Shown here: positions 30,957 through 38,730 of the stretch, piece by piece
How the letters are laid out: every line of letters starts with the position of its first letter
How positions within the stretch are numbered: the stretch's first letter is position 1
Assembly: GCF_015354245.1 (NCBI RefSeq)
Contig: NZ_JADKYZ010000005.1
Location: forward strand, 360,961-424,960
Origin: Diaphorobacter caeni
Lineage (GTDB): Bacteria; Pseudomonadota; Gammaproteobacteria; Burkholderiales; Burkholderiaceae_C
DNA length: 64,000 nucleotides
Reading direction: 5' to 3'
The notes under the pieces: generated by a model
What the model was told of the DNA's origin: nothing
What the model saw: only the letters and a program-made list of their open reading frames with translations
Database searches by the model: none
Translations under genes and position numbers: made by a program

Positions 30957-31517
30957 TCAAAGGGTTGACTTGGCGGACTCTTCGTCGAGCTTCGCCAAAT
31001 CGATGAGTGGGCGCTCGCCTGCGCCGAGCTTCTTCTCGCTCATGTGCTCCAGCAAGGCTGTGGCACGAGCCCGCAGGGCTTCGCGCTCCGGCGTCTGCGT
31101 TTGGCGCAGCACCAGCTCCAGCGCCTGGCGAGCCTCGGGGTAGTGGCTCAGCGCCATCAGGCACTCGGCCGTGTGGAAGGTGGGCATGGGGTCCATCAAA
31201 TCCATGACCGAAGCCACGCTGTAGTACTCGATGGCCTGCTTGTACATCTTGAGCATCTGCATGCTGGACGCCAGCGCGTTGGCAAAGCGCTTCTCATAGG
31301 GGCTGCTGGCCGTGAGAAATGCGAACAGGCGCATGGCGTCATCAAAGCGGCCCTGGCTGTACAGGCTGTGCGCGAGGGCGTAGACCGCCTCGTAGTCATG
31401 CTCGGAAAAGTGAAACATGTCGCCCAGCGTGACGCCTGCGGCAAACAGATCGAGCACCTGCGTCTCCAGGTTCGGCGGATTGGCTCCGGCGGCCGATGCG
31501 GTTGGGTTGGCTTGCAT
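30957..31517 (-). CDS. Class II translocator chaperone (LcrH/SycD type), first copy
   Basis: A 186-residue tetratricopeptide chaperone closely fitting SycD/LcrH: the first helix pair FHFSEHDYEAVYALAHSLYS, then GRFDDAMRLFAFLTASSPYE, is characteristic. It directly precedes sctE. Probable Bordetella BcrH1 counterpart, binding SctE and SctB before secretion. Confidence 0.9.
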   Translation of the reverse strand: MQANPTASAAGANPPNLETQVLDLFAAGVTLGDMFHFSEHDYEAVYALAHSLYSQGRFDDAMRLFAFLTASSPYEKRFANALASSMQMLKMYKQAIEYYSVASVMDLMDPMPTFHTAECLMALSHYPEARQALELVLRQTQTPEREALRARATALLEHMSEKKLGAGERPLIDLAKLDEESAKSTL

Positions 31518-31534
31518 GATCTACTCCCTGCGAA

Positions 31535-32311
31535 TCAGGTATTGCGGATGATTCCGCCTTTGGTCTCGGCGAATTTCTTCATGGCGTTGGACACCATGTC
31601 GAAGGCCTGATTCATATTGGTCATGAGTTGCTGCAACTCGATCATGTCCAATTGCTGCAGATTGGTGGCGGTATCCACCTTGACCTTCAATGATTCATTT
31701 TCTGTCTTGAGGTCGGAGATGGCTTTGTCAATGACTGCCTGAGAATCTTTGGAGTTTTCGGTAATAGCTATACGCGTTTCAATATGAAGATTTAAAATGG
31801 GTCCTAATTCGGGAAGAATTTTAATTTTAAATGTTCCGTCGGGTTGAGGTGTTACCCAACTTGATTTGGTGACTTTTTTTTCTCCATCTGATATTGTGAC
31901 CGACATGTTTCCGCCGTGTATTTGGTATTCTGTGGTTTTGCCGTTGCTCGTGCTTCTACCGCTATGATTTAAGGAACTCAATTGCTCCGAGGTTAGGGTA
32001 GCAAAACCTTCTGCGTCTGAGCTTTGTAGGGCGTTGAGCAACTCCCTGTCTTTGGTGGCATCGAATTTGGACGGATCTACTCGCCCAGTCTTTTCAATCC
32101 GCGCTATTTCATTCAGGTTGTCGTTGATCTTGGTGCTGTCGGCGCCATGGTCATCGATATTCTTGGCTACCTTCTCCATTTTTCCGCGCAACTTGTCTTC
32201 AAGGTCCGTGGCGCGTTTCAATTGGACGAAGTAAAGCATCGTCTCCGTGTCCATTGACTGGAATTCGGCCAGGGTGAGGCTGTCTGCCCTGACGGCTGCA
32301 TTGAGGTCCAT
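31535..32311 (-). CDS. Filament/needle-tip type secreted protein, second paralogue
   Basis: A 258-residue protein with helical ends and a central beta-rich insert (about residues 120-185: KTTEYQIHGGNMSVTISDGE and following). Its N-terminal pattern (MDTETMLYFVQLKRATDLED) and C-terminal helix (MIELQQLMTNMNQAFDMVSN) align with those of the neighbouring 193-residue protein, so the two look like tandem paralogues. The gene is AT-richer than the rest of the operon. Bsp22/EspA-type tip filament protein is the best guess. Confidence 0.65.
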   Translation of the reverse strand: MDLNAAVRADSLTLAEFQSMDTETMLYFVQLKRATDLEDKLRGKMEKVAKNIDDHGADSTKINDNLNEIARIEKTGRVDPSKFDATKDRELLNALQSSDAEGFATLTSEQLSSLNHSGRSTSNGKTTEYQIHGGNMSVTISDGEKKVTKSSWVTPQPDGTFKIKILPELGPILNLHIETRIAITENSKDSQAVIDKAISDLKTENESLKVKVDTATNLQQLDMIELQQLMTNMNQAFDMVSNAMKKFAETKGGIIRNT

Positions 32312-32340
32312 GTTGCTCTCCTGGTGGTTTGACGTGCGGG

Positions 32341-32922
32341 TCAGCTGATGTGCGCAATCATCCGGTCTTTTTGTTCCTGGATTTTTCGCAATGTATTGGT
32401 CATGGAGTCAAAGCACTCATTTCGTTTGGACATGAGGTTTTGAAGGCGGGTCATGTGCATTTGCTGGTCATTGGAAAGACCATCCAGTGAGGATTTGATG
32501 TTCTGGATCATTACTTCCAATTCTCCGGGGTTTTTATCCGTGAAACTGATATTCAGTTCCCTGCATAGGACGTTGATTTTTGCTTTGAATTCTTTAGCGG
32601 TGGGGTCATTGGGGGGGATGACCTTGCCATCGGTCTTGTTCTTGTCATCCATACCTCCATCTTTTCCCTTGTCATGCTTGCGCACGCAGTTGTTCAAACC
32701 GCGCAGCTCACTCAACAAGGCATTGGTCGAGGCGGTTTTGGTATTGTTCATCTTCATCTCGCGCATTTGTGCCGATACGGCCGTATCGAGGTGCTTGGTA
32801 CGCCTTGTCTGCGTTTCCAGCACGGTCATGATGAAGTCAATATCCGCTGTCTTGGTGTCGATGTTTCCCGCACTGGACAGGCCGGGAGTTTGATTGATTA
32901 TTAGATCGTTGGCGTTTCCCAT
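32341..32922 (-). CDS. sctA: Filament/needle-tip protein (Bsp22/SctA-like)
   Basis: A 193-residue helical, hydrophilic protein. Position (after a small chaperone gene, before the translocator cassette) and size agree with Bordetella Bsp22, which polymerises at the needle tip. The ends form amphipathic helices (DIDFIMTVLETQTRRTKHLD and MTRLQNLMSKRNECFDSMTN). The gene is markedly AT-rich compared with its neighbours. Confidence 0.7.
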   Translation of the reverse strand: MGNANDLIINQTPGLSSAGNIDTKTADIDFIMTVLETQTRRTKHLDTAVSAQMREMKMNNTKTASTNALLSELRGLNNCVRKHDKGKDGGMDDKNKTDGKVIPPNDPTAKEFKAKINVLCRELNISFTDKNPGELEVMIQNIKSSLDGLSNDQQMHMTRLQNLMSKRNECFDSMTNTLRKIQEQKDRMIAHIS

Positions 32923-33001
32923 AATGGCTCTCGTCGGTTGTGAATATCGAGGTGGGTGATATTCAGTTCATCGGATGGGCGGTTGGTTTGGCTCGAATCA
33001 A

Positions 33002-33310
33002 TCAAATCATGTTGCGTGGCCGGCGGACTCCGCCGCTGACCGGCTTGCTGGCCGCATTGGTCTGCGGGTTGTGAAACTGCAGGCGAACGCGCTCGGCCTC
33101 CACTTCGCGCTCAATGGCCTGCATGTCGGCCTCAAAGAGCGCCCGGCCTTCCTTTTCGGCCTGTTCCGAGGCGGCGGTGGAGAGGAACTTGGCTGGGTCA
33201 AGGCCATCGCTGCGCAGCTTGGCGTCCGCCTGGTCTATCAGCTGCTGGGCTTCGGCCAGCAGGCGCTCCGATGCAGCGATGATTTCTTGCGGATCCAGAC
33301 GTGCGGTCAT
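33002..33310 (-). CDS. Small helical protein, probable tip-protein chaperone (Btc22-like)
   Basis: A 102-residue charged helical protein with a basic tail (GGVRRPRNMI). First gene of the long minus-strand operon, directly before the filament genes. Bordetella has a dedicated Bsp22 chaperone (Btc22) at this position, so that role is inferred from context. The ATG at 33310 is supported by AGGAG upstream and by the promoter at 33368-33392, which would exclude longer frames. Confidence 0.7.
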   Translation of the reverse strand: MTARLDPQEIIAASERLLAEAQQLIDQADAKLRSDGLDPAKFLSTAASEQAEKEGRALFEADMQAIEREVEAERVRLQFHNPQTNAASKPVSGGVRRPRNMI

Positions 33311-33367
33311 GGCTGTGCTCCTGTGGAAGGGGTTGGTGGTGAGCTGTGTTGCTCGATTGATGGGTAA

Positions 33368-33392
33368 GTAACCGCCATCTGCGACGAGTTCC
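33368..33392 (-). promoter_or_regulatory. T3SS ECF-sigma-type promoter of the 33310-16307 operon
   Basis: On the minus strand GGAAC (33392-33388), 15 bases, GTTAC (33372-33368), then TTA. Transcription should start near 33360, giving a roughly 50-base leader. The -35 half lies 57 bases from a tandem TGGAC repeat shared with the divergent sctW promoter. Confidence 0.85.
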
Positions 33393-33449
33393 ATGCGCCC
33401 GGAAAATTTCTGTGAATGAGCGGTCCGGGTGCCTTGTGCTCGGATGCCA

Positions 33450-33479
33450 TGGACTGGACTGGACTGGACTGGACTGGAC
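33450..33479. repeat. Tandem pentanucleotide repeat, six TGGAC units
   Basis: Six perfect head-to-tail TGGAC units fill 30 bases between the two divergent T3SS promoters and end two bases before the -35 element of the sctW promoter. Short perfect repeats of this kind mutate by slipped-strand mispairing. A unit gain or loss would change promoter spacing by five bases. Confidence 0.95.
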
Positions 33480-33481
33480 AT

Positions 33482-33506
33482 GGAACTGGATCTCCTCGCG
33501 CGTTAC
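33482..33506 (+). promoter_or_regulatory. T3SS ECF-sigma-type promoter of sctW
   Basis: GGAAC (33482-33486), 15 bases, GTTAC (33502-33506), then CAA. Transcription should start near 33513, 29 bases before the sctW ATG. This fixes the start at 33542 and excludes the longer in-frame ATG at 33416. Confidence 0.85.
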
Positions 33507-33541
33507 CAAGTGGGCTGAACAGAGCTTCATTGAGCCGCACC

Positions 33542-34651
33542 ATGTCCAAAATCGAAGGTTTCTCCAATTACGCAGCCCAGGGCGACAATGCCCGTGGCCT
33601 TGACCGTGGTGGGGGCGCGCGCGGCCGTGGCGAGTTCGAGGGGCAGTTGATCGAGGTGGAAGACGAGGCCATGCTGATCACGGAGTCGGCCGAGGAGCTG
33701 AGTCTGTTCAACTCGTCCAAGGCCGAGTCGAAGAACGCAGCCGAGCGCAAGAAGGACACCATGCGCTCGCTCGAGCGCATGAACAAGAACGAGGTGGCCG
33801 AGTGCATGGAAGCCTCGGGCACCTTCGAGAACGCCGAGGAAGAGGCGATGTTCGCCCACCTGTTGCTGGCTGGGCGGCAAGACCCCGGGCGGCTGGCGCG
33901 CCAGAAGTTCGGGCGCGCGTCGGACCAGTTTCTGGCGCTGCAATATGCGCTGAACAAGGGCGAGGAAGAGGGCGCGGATGGCGAGGTGCTGGACGCCATT
34001 CGCGAGGCGCTCGATGACCTCGATATGGAGGCCGGTCCGCAGATTCGCGCCGACCTCAACACCCTGGGCGCGGCCAGCGAAGGCATGGGCTCCAAGGAGG
34101 AGCTGCAGGAGTTTCAGCAGACCTACACCGACATCGTGCTGGGCGAGCCCACGTTGGTGGGCACGCTGTCGCTTGCGCTCTCGCGCTTGGGCCCCAAGGA
34201 TTTCGCGGTGGGCATGGACCGGCTCATCAAGGCATTGGGGCAGGACGTGGCGGCAGCGCGCAGCTCCTGCGATCCCACGCGGCTGCAGAACCTGATCCAG
34301 GATCTCTACCACCTGCGCGTGGTGGCCACGGTGCTTGATTCGGCCAAGGAGTTGTTCACGCAACTGGCGGGTCGGCATGGCTCCTTGGGCGGCGATGCCG
34401 TGGCGCTGACGAAGGAGCTGGTGACGCTGAGTTCGGAGAAATGGGTGGCCGGCTCGCGCTTTGCGACGCTGGTTGAAAAGCAGGGCGCACGCACGACCGA
34501 GGCGCAGATCCACATGTTGACCGGCCTGAAGTCGTTGATGCGCAGCATGCCCGAGCGCGTCTTTGTCGACGCCGATCAGCGCCAGGGCGTGTTCAATGCC
34601 CTGCAGGACGCGCTGGACAAGGCAATTGAACGTGAAGAGGAAGGTGAGTGA
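33542..34651 (+). CDS. sctW: T3SS gatekeeper (BopN/YopN with TyeA-like C-terminus)
   Basis: A 369-residue gatekeeper of the YopN/InvE/SsaL family. It has a disordered N-terminus, an HrpJ-type helical domain (about 60-250) and a C-terminal TyeA-like domain (about 280-365, with HMLTGLKSLMRSMPERVFVD). In Yersinia YopN and TyeA are separate; here they form one chain, as in Bordetella BopN. It controls the order of translocator and effector release. Confidence 0.9.
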   Translation: MSKIEGFSNYAAQGDNARGLDRGGGARGRGEFEGQLIEVEDEAMLITESAEELSLFNSSKAESKNAAERKKDTMRSLERMNKNEVAECMEASGTFENAEEEAMFAHLLLAGRQDPGRLARQKFGRASDQFLALQYALNKGEEEGADGEVLDAIREALDDLDMEAGPQIRADLNTLGAASEGMGSKEELQEFQQTYTDIVLGEPTLVGTLSLALSRLGPKDFAVGMDRLIKALGQDVAAARSSCDPTRLQNLIQDLYHLRVVATVLDSAKELFTQLAGRHGSLGGDAVALTKELVTLSSEKWVAGSRFATLVEKQGARTTEAQIHMLTGLKSLMRSMPERVFVDADQRQGVFNALQDALDKAIEREEEGE

Positions 34652-35034
34652 TGGCTAACTTTCAACAGGCGCTGGCAGATTTTTGCCACGAGGTAGGGCT
34701 GGACGCGGCGGAGCTGGGTTCGGGCGACGAGGTGCAGTTCCGCATGGGCGATGAGAGTCTGCTCGGCGTGGTGCAGTCCGAGCACGATGTGCTGGTGCTG
34801 TGGTCGCAGCCGCTGCGCTATGACATGGAACGCACGCTGCTGGAGCAGATGCGTGCGGCGGCCTCGATCCGCAGTGCGAGGCATCCGTTGCAAGTGGGTT
34901 TGCGTGCGACGCCTGCGGGCCATTGGCTGGTGCTGGGCACGCGCCTGCCGCAGGATGAGGTGACCGCTCGGGCGATCAGTGATTGCTATGACTTTTTGCG
35001 CCAATGGCACCAGTCGACGGTGGCTCACGCGTGA
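34651..35034 (+). CDS. Class I-type chaperone next to the gatekeeper
   Basis: A 127-residue acidic protein with the CesT/SycN-type fold pattern (LADFCHEVGLDAAELGSGDE, LLGVVQSEHDVLVLW, LQVGLRATPAGHWLVLGTRL). Its ATG overlaps the sctW stop by one base. By position it corresponds to the YopN chaperone SycN. Confidence 0.75.
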   Translation: MANFQQALADFCHEVGLDAAELGSGDEVQFRMGDESLLGVVQSEHDVLVLWSQPLRYDMERTLLEQMRAAASIRSARHPLQVGLRATPAGHWLVLGTRLPQDEVTARAISDCYDFLRQWHQSTVAHA

Positions 35035-35069
35035 AGTGATGCGGGTGTGCAAGGATTTCACGGCGGGAT

Positions 35070-35094
35070 GGAACTAGTGCGGTGCGTTGGTTAC
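35070..35094 (+). promoter_or_regulatory. T3SS ECF-sigma-type promoter before sctX
   Basis: GGAAC (35070-35074), 15 bases, GTTAC (35090-35094), then TCA. It lies in the 155-base gap after the chaperone gene and would start a transcript near 35101 for sctX, sctY and sctV. The eleven bases GTTACTCATTC are identical to those of the copy at 52343-52367. Confidence 0.85.
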
Positions 35095-35189
35095 TCATTC
35101 GCTATGCAGCCGGATTTCTGATCTCCTTTCCCGGTCATTCCTTCTGGCCCATTCATTCGTCAACCCGCCCACCGAGGACGTCACGCGCC

Positions 35190-35609
35190 ATGAACAAGAT
35201 CACCCCAGGCAGTCAGGGCCTGAACTTTGACAAGGGTATCGAGAGCATCACCTATACGCGTGATCAGGCTGACATGAGCCTGCCAGAGCGCTCGCTCTCC
35301 GCGCCGCCCGACAGCGAGATTCGTGCCCAGCTCTCGTTGCTGCTGGAACGCCAGACGCTCGACGATGCGATCTCGTCGTCGCTGCGCCCGAGCATGGTGG
35401 ATCGTGATCTGCTGGTTCCGGTGAAGTTCGGGCAGGCGCTAACCGGCGCCCTGGATCGCATCAAGAATGCCGCGGCGCAGCGGGCTGATGGTGGGGAGGG
35501 CTCCGAGGAGCAGCTGCGCGTGCTCAATCGCGCCACGCGCCTGCTTGCCGATGAAGTGAGCCTGCGTGAACTGGTGACGATGTATCGCAGTGCTCTGTAT
35601 CAGGGATGA
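35190..35609 (+). CDS. sctX: T3SS protein SctX (YscX-like)
   Basis: A 139-residue protein. MSLPERSLSAPPDSEIRAQL matches the YscX pattern around its conserved LPER-PPD segment, and the C-terminal helix (RLLADEVSLRELVTMYRSAL) resembles the YscX end. SctX and SctY occur only in Ysc-type systems and bind the export gate SctV, which is encoded next. The ATG at 35190 lies about 90 bases after the promoter. Confidence 0.82.
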   Translation: MNKITPGSQGLNFDKGIESITYTRDQADMSLPERSLSAPPDSEIRAQLSLLLERQTLDDAISSSLRPSMVDRDLLVPVKFGQALTGALDRIKNAAAQRADGGEGSEEQLRVLNRATRLLADEVSLRELVTMYRSALYQG

Positions 35610-36067
35610 GTGCGATGAGCGATTTGAGCGATGTGAGCGATGCCACAGACCCTGTGAGCCGGGCCGAGTCGCCGGAGCCCGCCACGAGGGCTCGCGACCG
35701 TGAAGCCGTGGAGCTGGAGCTCATGGACCTGCTGGCCTACATCTATCTGCAGAACGGCCTGCCGGACAAGGCCGCCGTGCTGGCGGCTGCGCGCGATGTG
35801 CTGCAGCCCGAACAACCCCGGGTGCTGATGACGCTGGCCGTGGCGCAGCTGCGGGCCGCCAAGCCGCAGCGCACGCTGGACACGCTGGACCGCCTTGCCA
35901 TTCTGGGCGCCATGGACGCGACCTTCCATCTGGTGCGCGGACAGGCGCTGCAAGCGCTTGGTCGCCATGAAGAGGCGGCCAGCGCGATGCGCGCGTTTGT
36001 CGCCATGCGACCGGCCGATTCCGCAGACACAACACAAGACTCCGAATCTCGGGCCGCCACTCGCTGA
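35606..36067 (+). CDS. sctY: T3SS chaperone SctY (YscY-like)
   Basis: A 153-residue tetratricopeptide-type protein (ELMDLLAYIYLQNGLPDKAA, VLMTLAVAQLRAAKPQRTLD, DATFHLVRGQALQALGRHEE) overlapping the sctX stop. In Yersinia YscY is the partner of YscX. The first 25 residues are acidic and probably disordered; the ATG at 35615 is an alternative start. Confidence 0.8.
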   Translation: MSAMSDLSDVSDATDPVSRAESPEPATRARDREAVELELMDLLAYIYLQNGLPDKAAVLAAARDVLQPEQPRVLMTLAVAQLRAAKPQRTLDTLDRLAILGAMDATFHLVRGQALQALGRHEEAASAMRAFVAMRPADSADTTQDSESRAATR

Positions 36068-36069
36068 CC

Positions 36070-38187
36070 ATGACCCAAGCCACTGCCACCTTCGGAGCCC
36101 GTGCACAGCGTGCCGTGCAGCTCATCACCAGCCGCAACGACCTGATCCTGGCGTTCTTCCTCGTGGCGGTGATCTTCATGATGATCCTGCCACTGCCGAC
36201 CTGGCTGGTGGATGCGCTCATCGGCATCAACATGACGATCTCGGCCATCTTGCTGATGGTGGCCATGTACCTGCCGTCGCCGCTGGCGTTTTCGTCGTTT
36301 CCGTCGGTGCTGCTGGTGACCACGCTGTTTCGGCTAGGCATCTCGATCGCGACCACGCGCCTGATTCTGCTGCAGGGAGATGCGGGACACATCATCTACA
36401 CCTTCGGCAACTTCGTGGTCGGCGGCAATCTGGTGGTGGGTCTGGTGGTGTTCCTGATCCTGACCATCGTGCAGTTCGTGGTGATCACCAAGGGCGCGGA
36501 GCGCGTGGCCGAAGTGGCGGCGCGTTTCTCGCTCGACGCGATGCCGGGCAAGCAGATGTCTATCGACGGCGACATGCGCGCGGGCACCATCGACATGGAG
36601 GAGGCCAAGCGCCGCCGCGGCATTGTCGAGAAGGAAAGCCAGCTCTATGGCGCGATGGACGGCGCGATGAAGTTCGTGAAGGGCGACGCGATTGCCGGCC
36701 TGATCATCGTGGCAGTGAACCTGCTGGGCGGCATCGTGATCGGCACCATGCAGCGCGGCATGACGGCGGCCGATGCGGCCAAGCAATATTCCGTGCTGAC
36801 CATCGGCGACGGCCTGATCGCGCAGATTCCGGCACTGTTCATCGCGATCTGCGCGGGCATGATCGTCACGCGCGTGCAGACCGGCGACGGTGGCCCCTCC
36901 AACGTGGGCAAGGACATCGGTCAGCAGGTGCTGGCGCAGCCGCGCGCATTGCTGATCGCTGCTGCGGTGGCGCTGGGCATGGGGATGATTCCCGGCATGC
37001 CGATTGCCGTCTTCCTGACACTCGCGGTAGTGATCGGTGGCATCGGCTTTGTGATCATGCGCAGCACGCGCAAGGTGGTGGATGAGAAGACGGGCGAGTT
37101 GACCGAGGTGCCCGCCATGGCTGCCGCTGGCGAGAAGCCGAGGAAGAAAGCGGTCGACGGCTCCGAAGAGTTCGCTCCGACGGTGCCGCTGCTGATGGAT
37201 GTGTCCTCGCATTTGCAGAAGGCGTTCGATGCGGAGATCCTCAACGAGTCGCTGCTCAAGATTCGGCGTGCTCTGTACTTCGATCTGGGCGTGCCCTTTC
37301 CCGGCATCCAGCTGCGCTTCAATGATTCGCTGCCGGACGAGGCCTATCAGCTCATGCTCTCCGAAGTGCCAGTATCGCAAGGGCGTTTGCGCCCCGGCTA
37401 TCTGCTGGTGCGCGAGAACCTTTCGAATCTCGATGCGCTGCAGATTCCGTATGAGACGGATCGCGACTTTCTGCCGCATATCTCAACCGTCTGGACGCCC
37501 GAGAGTTCGAGGGAGTCGATGCAGAAGGCGGGCATTCCTTTCATGGACACCAACGAGGTGCTGACGTACCACCTTGCGTTCGTGCTCAAGAAGTATTCGG
37601 GGGATTTCCTCGGCATTCAGGAAACGCGCTTCCTGCTCACGGCGATGGAGAACCGCTTCCCGGATCTGGTCAAGGAAGTGACGCGCGTGCTGCCGATCCA
37701 GAAGATCGCGGAAATCCTGCAGCGTGTGGTGTCCGAAGACATTTCGGTGCGCAACCTGCGCGCGATTCTGGAGGCATTGATCGAGTGGGGGCAGAAGGAA
37801 AAGGACTCCGTGCTGCTCACCGAATATGTGCGCTCCTCACTCAAGCGCCACATCAGCCACAAGTATTCCAGCGGCCAGAACGTGCTCGCGGCGTACCTGC
37901 TTGCGCCCAACGTGGAGGACACGGTGCGCGCAGCCGTGCGCCAGACGTCTGCGGGCAGCTATCTCGCGCTGGACCCGGCGGTCGGCAAGCAACTGGTGGA
38001 CAACATCAAGCGCGCAGTGGGAGATCTGGGTGCCAGTGCGCAGCGGCCGGTGCTGCTGACATCGATGGACATCCGACGCTATCTGCGCAAGATGATCGAG
38101 CAGGACCTGTATGAGCTGCCGGTGCTGAGCTATCAGGAGCTCACGCAGGAAATCAATATTCAGCCGCTGGCGAGGATCGACTTGTGA
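36070..38187 (+). CDS. sctV: T3SS export gate protein SctV
   Basis: A 705-residue FlhA/LcrD family protein. Hydrophobic helices fill about residues 20-335, including the cytoplasmic FHIPEP-type loop (ARFSLDAMPGKQMSIDGDMR). The large cytoplasmic domain (about 370-705) forms the nonameric ring that receives chaperone complexes. It follows sctY by two bases. Confidence 0.97.
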   Translation: MTQATATFGARAQRAVQLITSRNDLILAFFLVAVIFMMILPLPTWLVDALIGINMTISAILLMVAMYLPSPLAFSSFPSVLLVTTLFRLGISIATTRLILLQGDAGHIIYTFGNFVVGGNLVVGLVVFLILTIVQFVVITKGAERVAEVAARFSLDAMPGKQMSIDGDMRAGTIDMEEAKRRRGIVEKESQLYGAMDGAMKFVKGDAIAGLIIVAVNLLGGIVIGTMQRGMTAADAAKQYSVLTIGDGLIAQIPALFIAICAGMIVTRVQTGDGGPSNVGKDIGQQVLAQPRALLIAAAVALGMGMIPGMPIAVFLTLAVVIGGIGFVIMRSTRKVVDEKTGELTEVPAMAAAGEKPRKKAVDGSEEFAPTVPLLMDVSSHLQKAFDAEILNESLLKIRRALYFDLGVPFPGIQLRFNDSLPDEAYQLMLSEVPVSQGRLRPGYLLVRENLSNLDALQIPYETDRDFLPHISTVWTPESSRESMQKAGIPFMDTNEVLTYHLAFVLKKYSGDFLGIQETRFLLTAMENRFPDLVKEVTRVLPIQKIAEILQRVVSEDISVRNLRAILEALIEWGQKEKDSVLLTEYVRSSLKRHISHKYSSGQNVLAAYLLAPNVEDTVRAAVRQTSAGSYLALDPAVGKQLVDNIKRAVGDLGASAQRPVLLTSMDIRRYLRKMIEQDLYELPVLSYQELTQEINIQPLARIDL

Positions 38188-38227
38188 TGCGCTGCCCGGC
38201 CCTCATCACCCGACTGCCGGCTCGCCG

Positions 38228-38251
38228 GCACAGGCATGCGCTTGCCTGTGC
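38228..38251. terminator. Hairpin between convergent sctV and the STAS gene
   Basis: GCACAGGCA pairs perfectly with TGCCTGTGC around a six-base loop. It lies in the 77-base gap between convergent genes. No T tract follows, so it is either a weak terminator or an RNA 3' end stabiliser. Confidence 0.5.
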
Positions 38252-38264
38252 AGGTCGGCGGCGA

Positions 38265-38597
38265 TCAAACCTTGGTGATGCCTTCCTCCAGCGTGGGCGC
38301 AACCGCAAACAGCGTCAGGAAACCGCTCATCTCGAACACCTCGCGCACCATGTCCTGCAGGCCGACGAGCACCATCTTGCCCTTGCTTGCACGCAGCTTC
38401 TTGCCTGCCAACAACACCACGCGCAGACCTGCGGAGCTGATGTAGTCGAGGCTGGTGAAGTCCAGCACCAGGCGTTGTGTGCCGGTGTCCAGTTGCTCGG
38501 TGATGAGTCGCTCCATCTCAGGGGCACTGCTGCTGTCCAGACGGCCACGGGGACGTACGATCAACAGGTCTTCGCGGCGTTCTTGTTCGAGATTCAT
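38265..38597 (-). CDS. btrV: Anti-sigma factor antagonist, STAS domain (BtrV-like)
   Basis: A 110-residue single-domain SpoIIAA/RsbV family protein. The phosphorylation site is the serine in LDYISSAGLRVVLLAGKKL. Dephosphorylated by a PP2C phosphatase it would bind the HATPase kinase and free the sigma factor. It is embedded on the opposite strand between sctV and sctD, away from the other switch genes, tying the switch to the secretion genes. Confidence 0.92.
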   Translation of the reverse strand: MNLEQERREDLLIVRPRGRLDSSSAPEMERLITEQLDTGTQRLVLDFTSLDYISSAGLRVVLLAGKKLRASKGKMVLVGLQDMVREVFEMSGFLTLFAVAPTLEEGITKV

Positions 38598-38730
38598 GAA
38601 AGCGATCCTTCGGGAATGAGCAGTACTGAGAGTTTGGAAGATGGGTTCGCCGCATTGTATGGAACATGTGTGGTGAAAGCACGCGGAAACTGCGTGGTCG
38701 TGGTGTCCACGTCGCAGCACGGAGGACGTC

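Noticed and set aside
33450..33479. TGGAC repeat as a CRISPR fragment
   Set aside because: Units are five bases with no spacers; this is a simple tandem repeat. No CRISPR array is present in the window.
33416..33541. Longer sctW frame starting at 33416 and reading through the TGGAC repeat
   Set aside because: The promoter at 33482-33506 would lie inside it, and the extension has no family similarity; the ATG at 33542 fits better. If it were translated, repeat changes would shift the frame, so a reporter test remains useful.
38598..38730. GGAAC near 38660 as an sctD promoter
   Set aside because: The sequence 15 bases further on is ACGCG, not GTTAC, so it was not counted as a motif copy.
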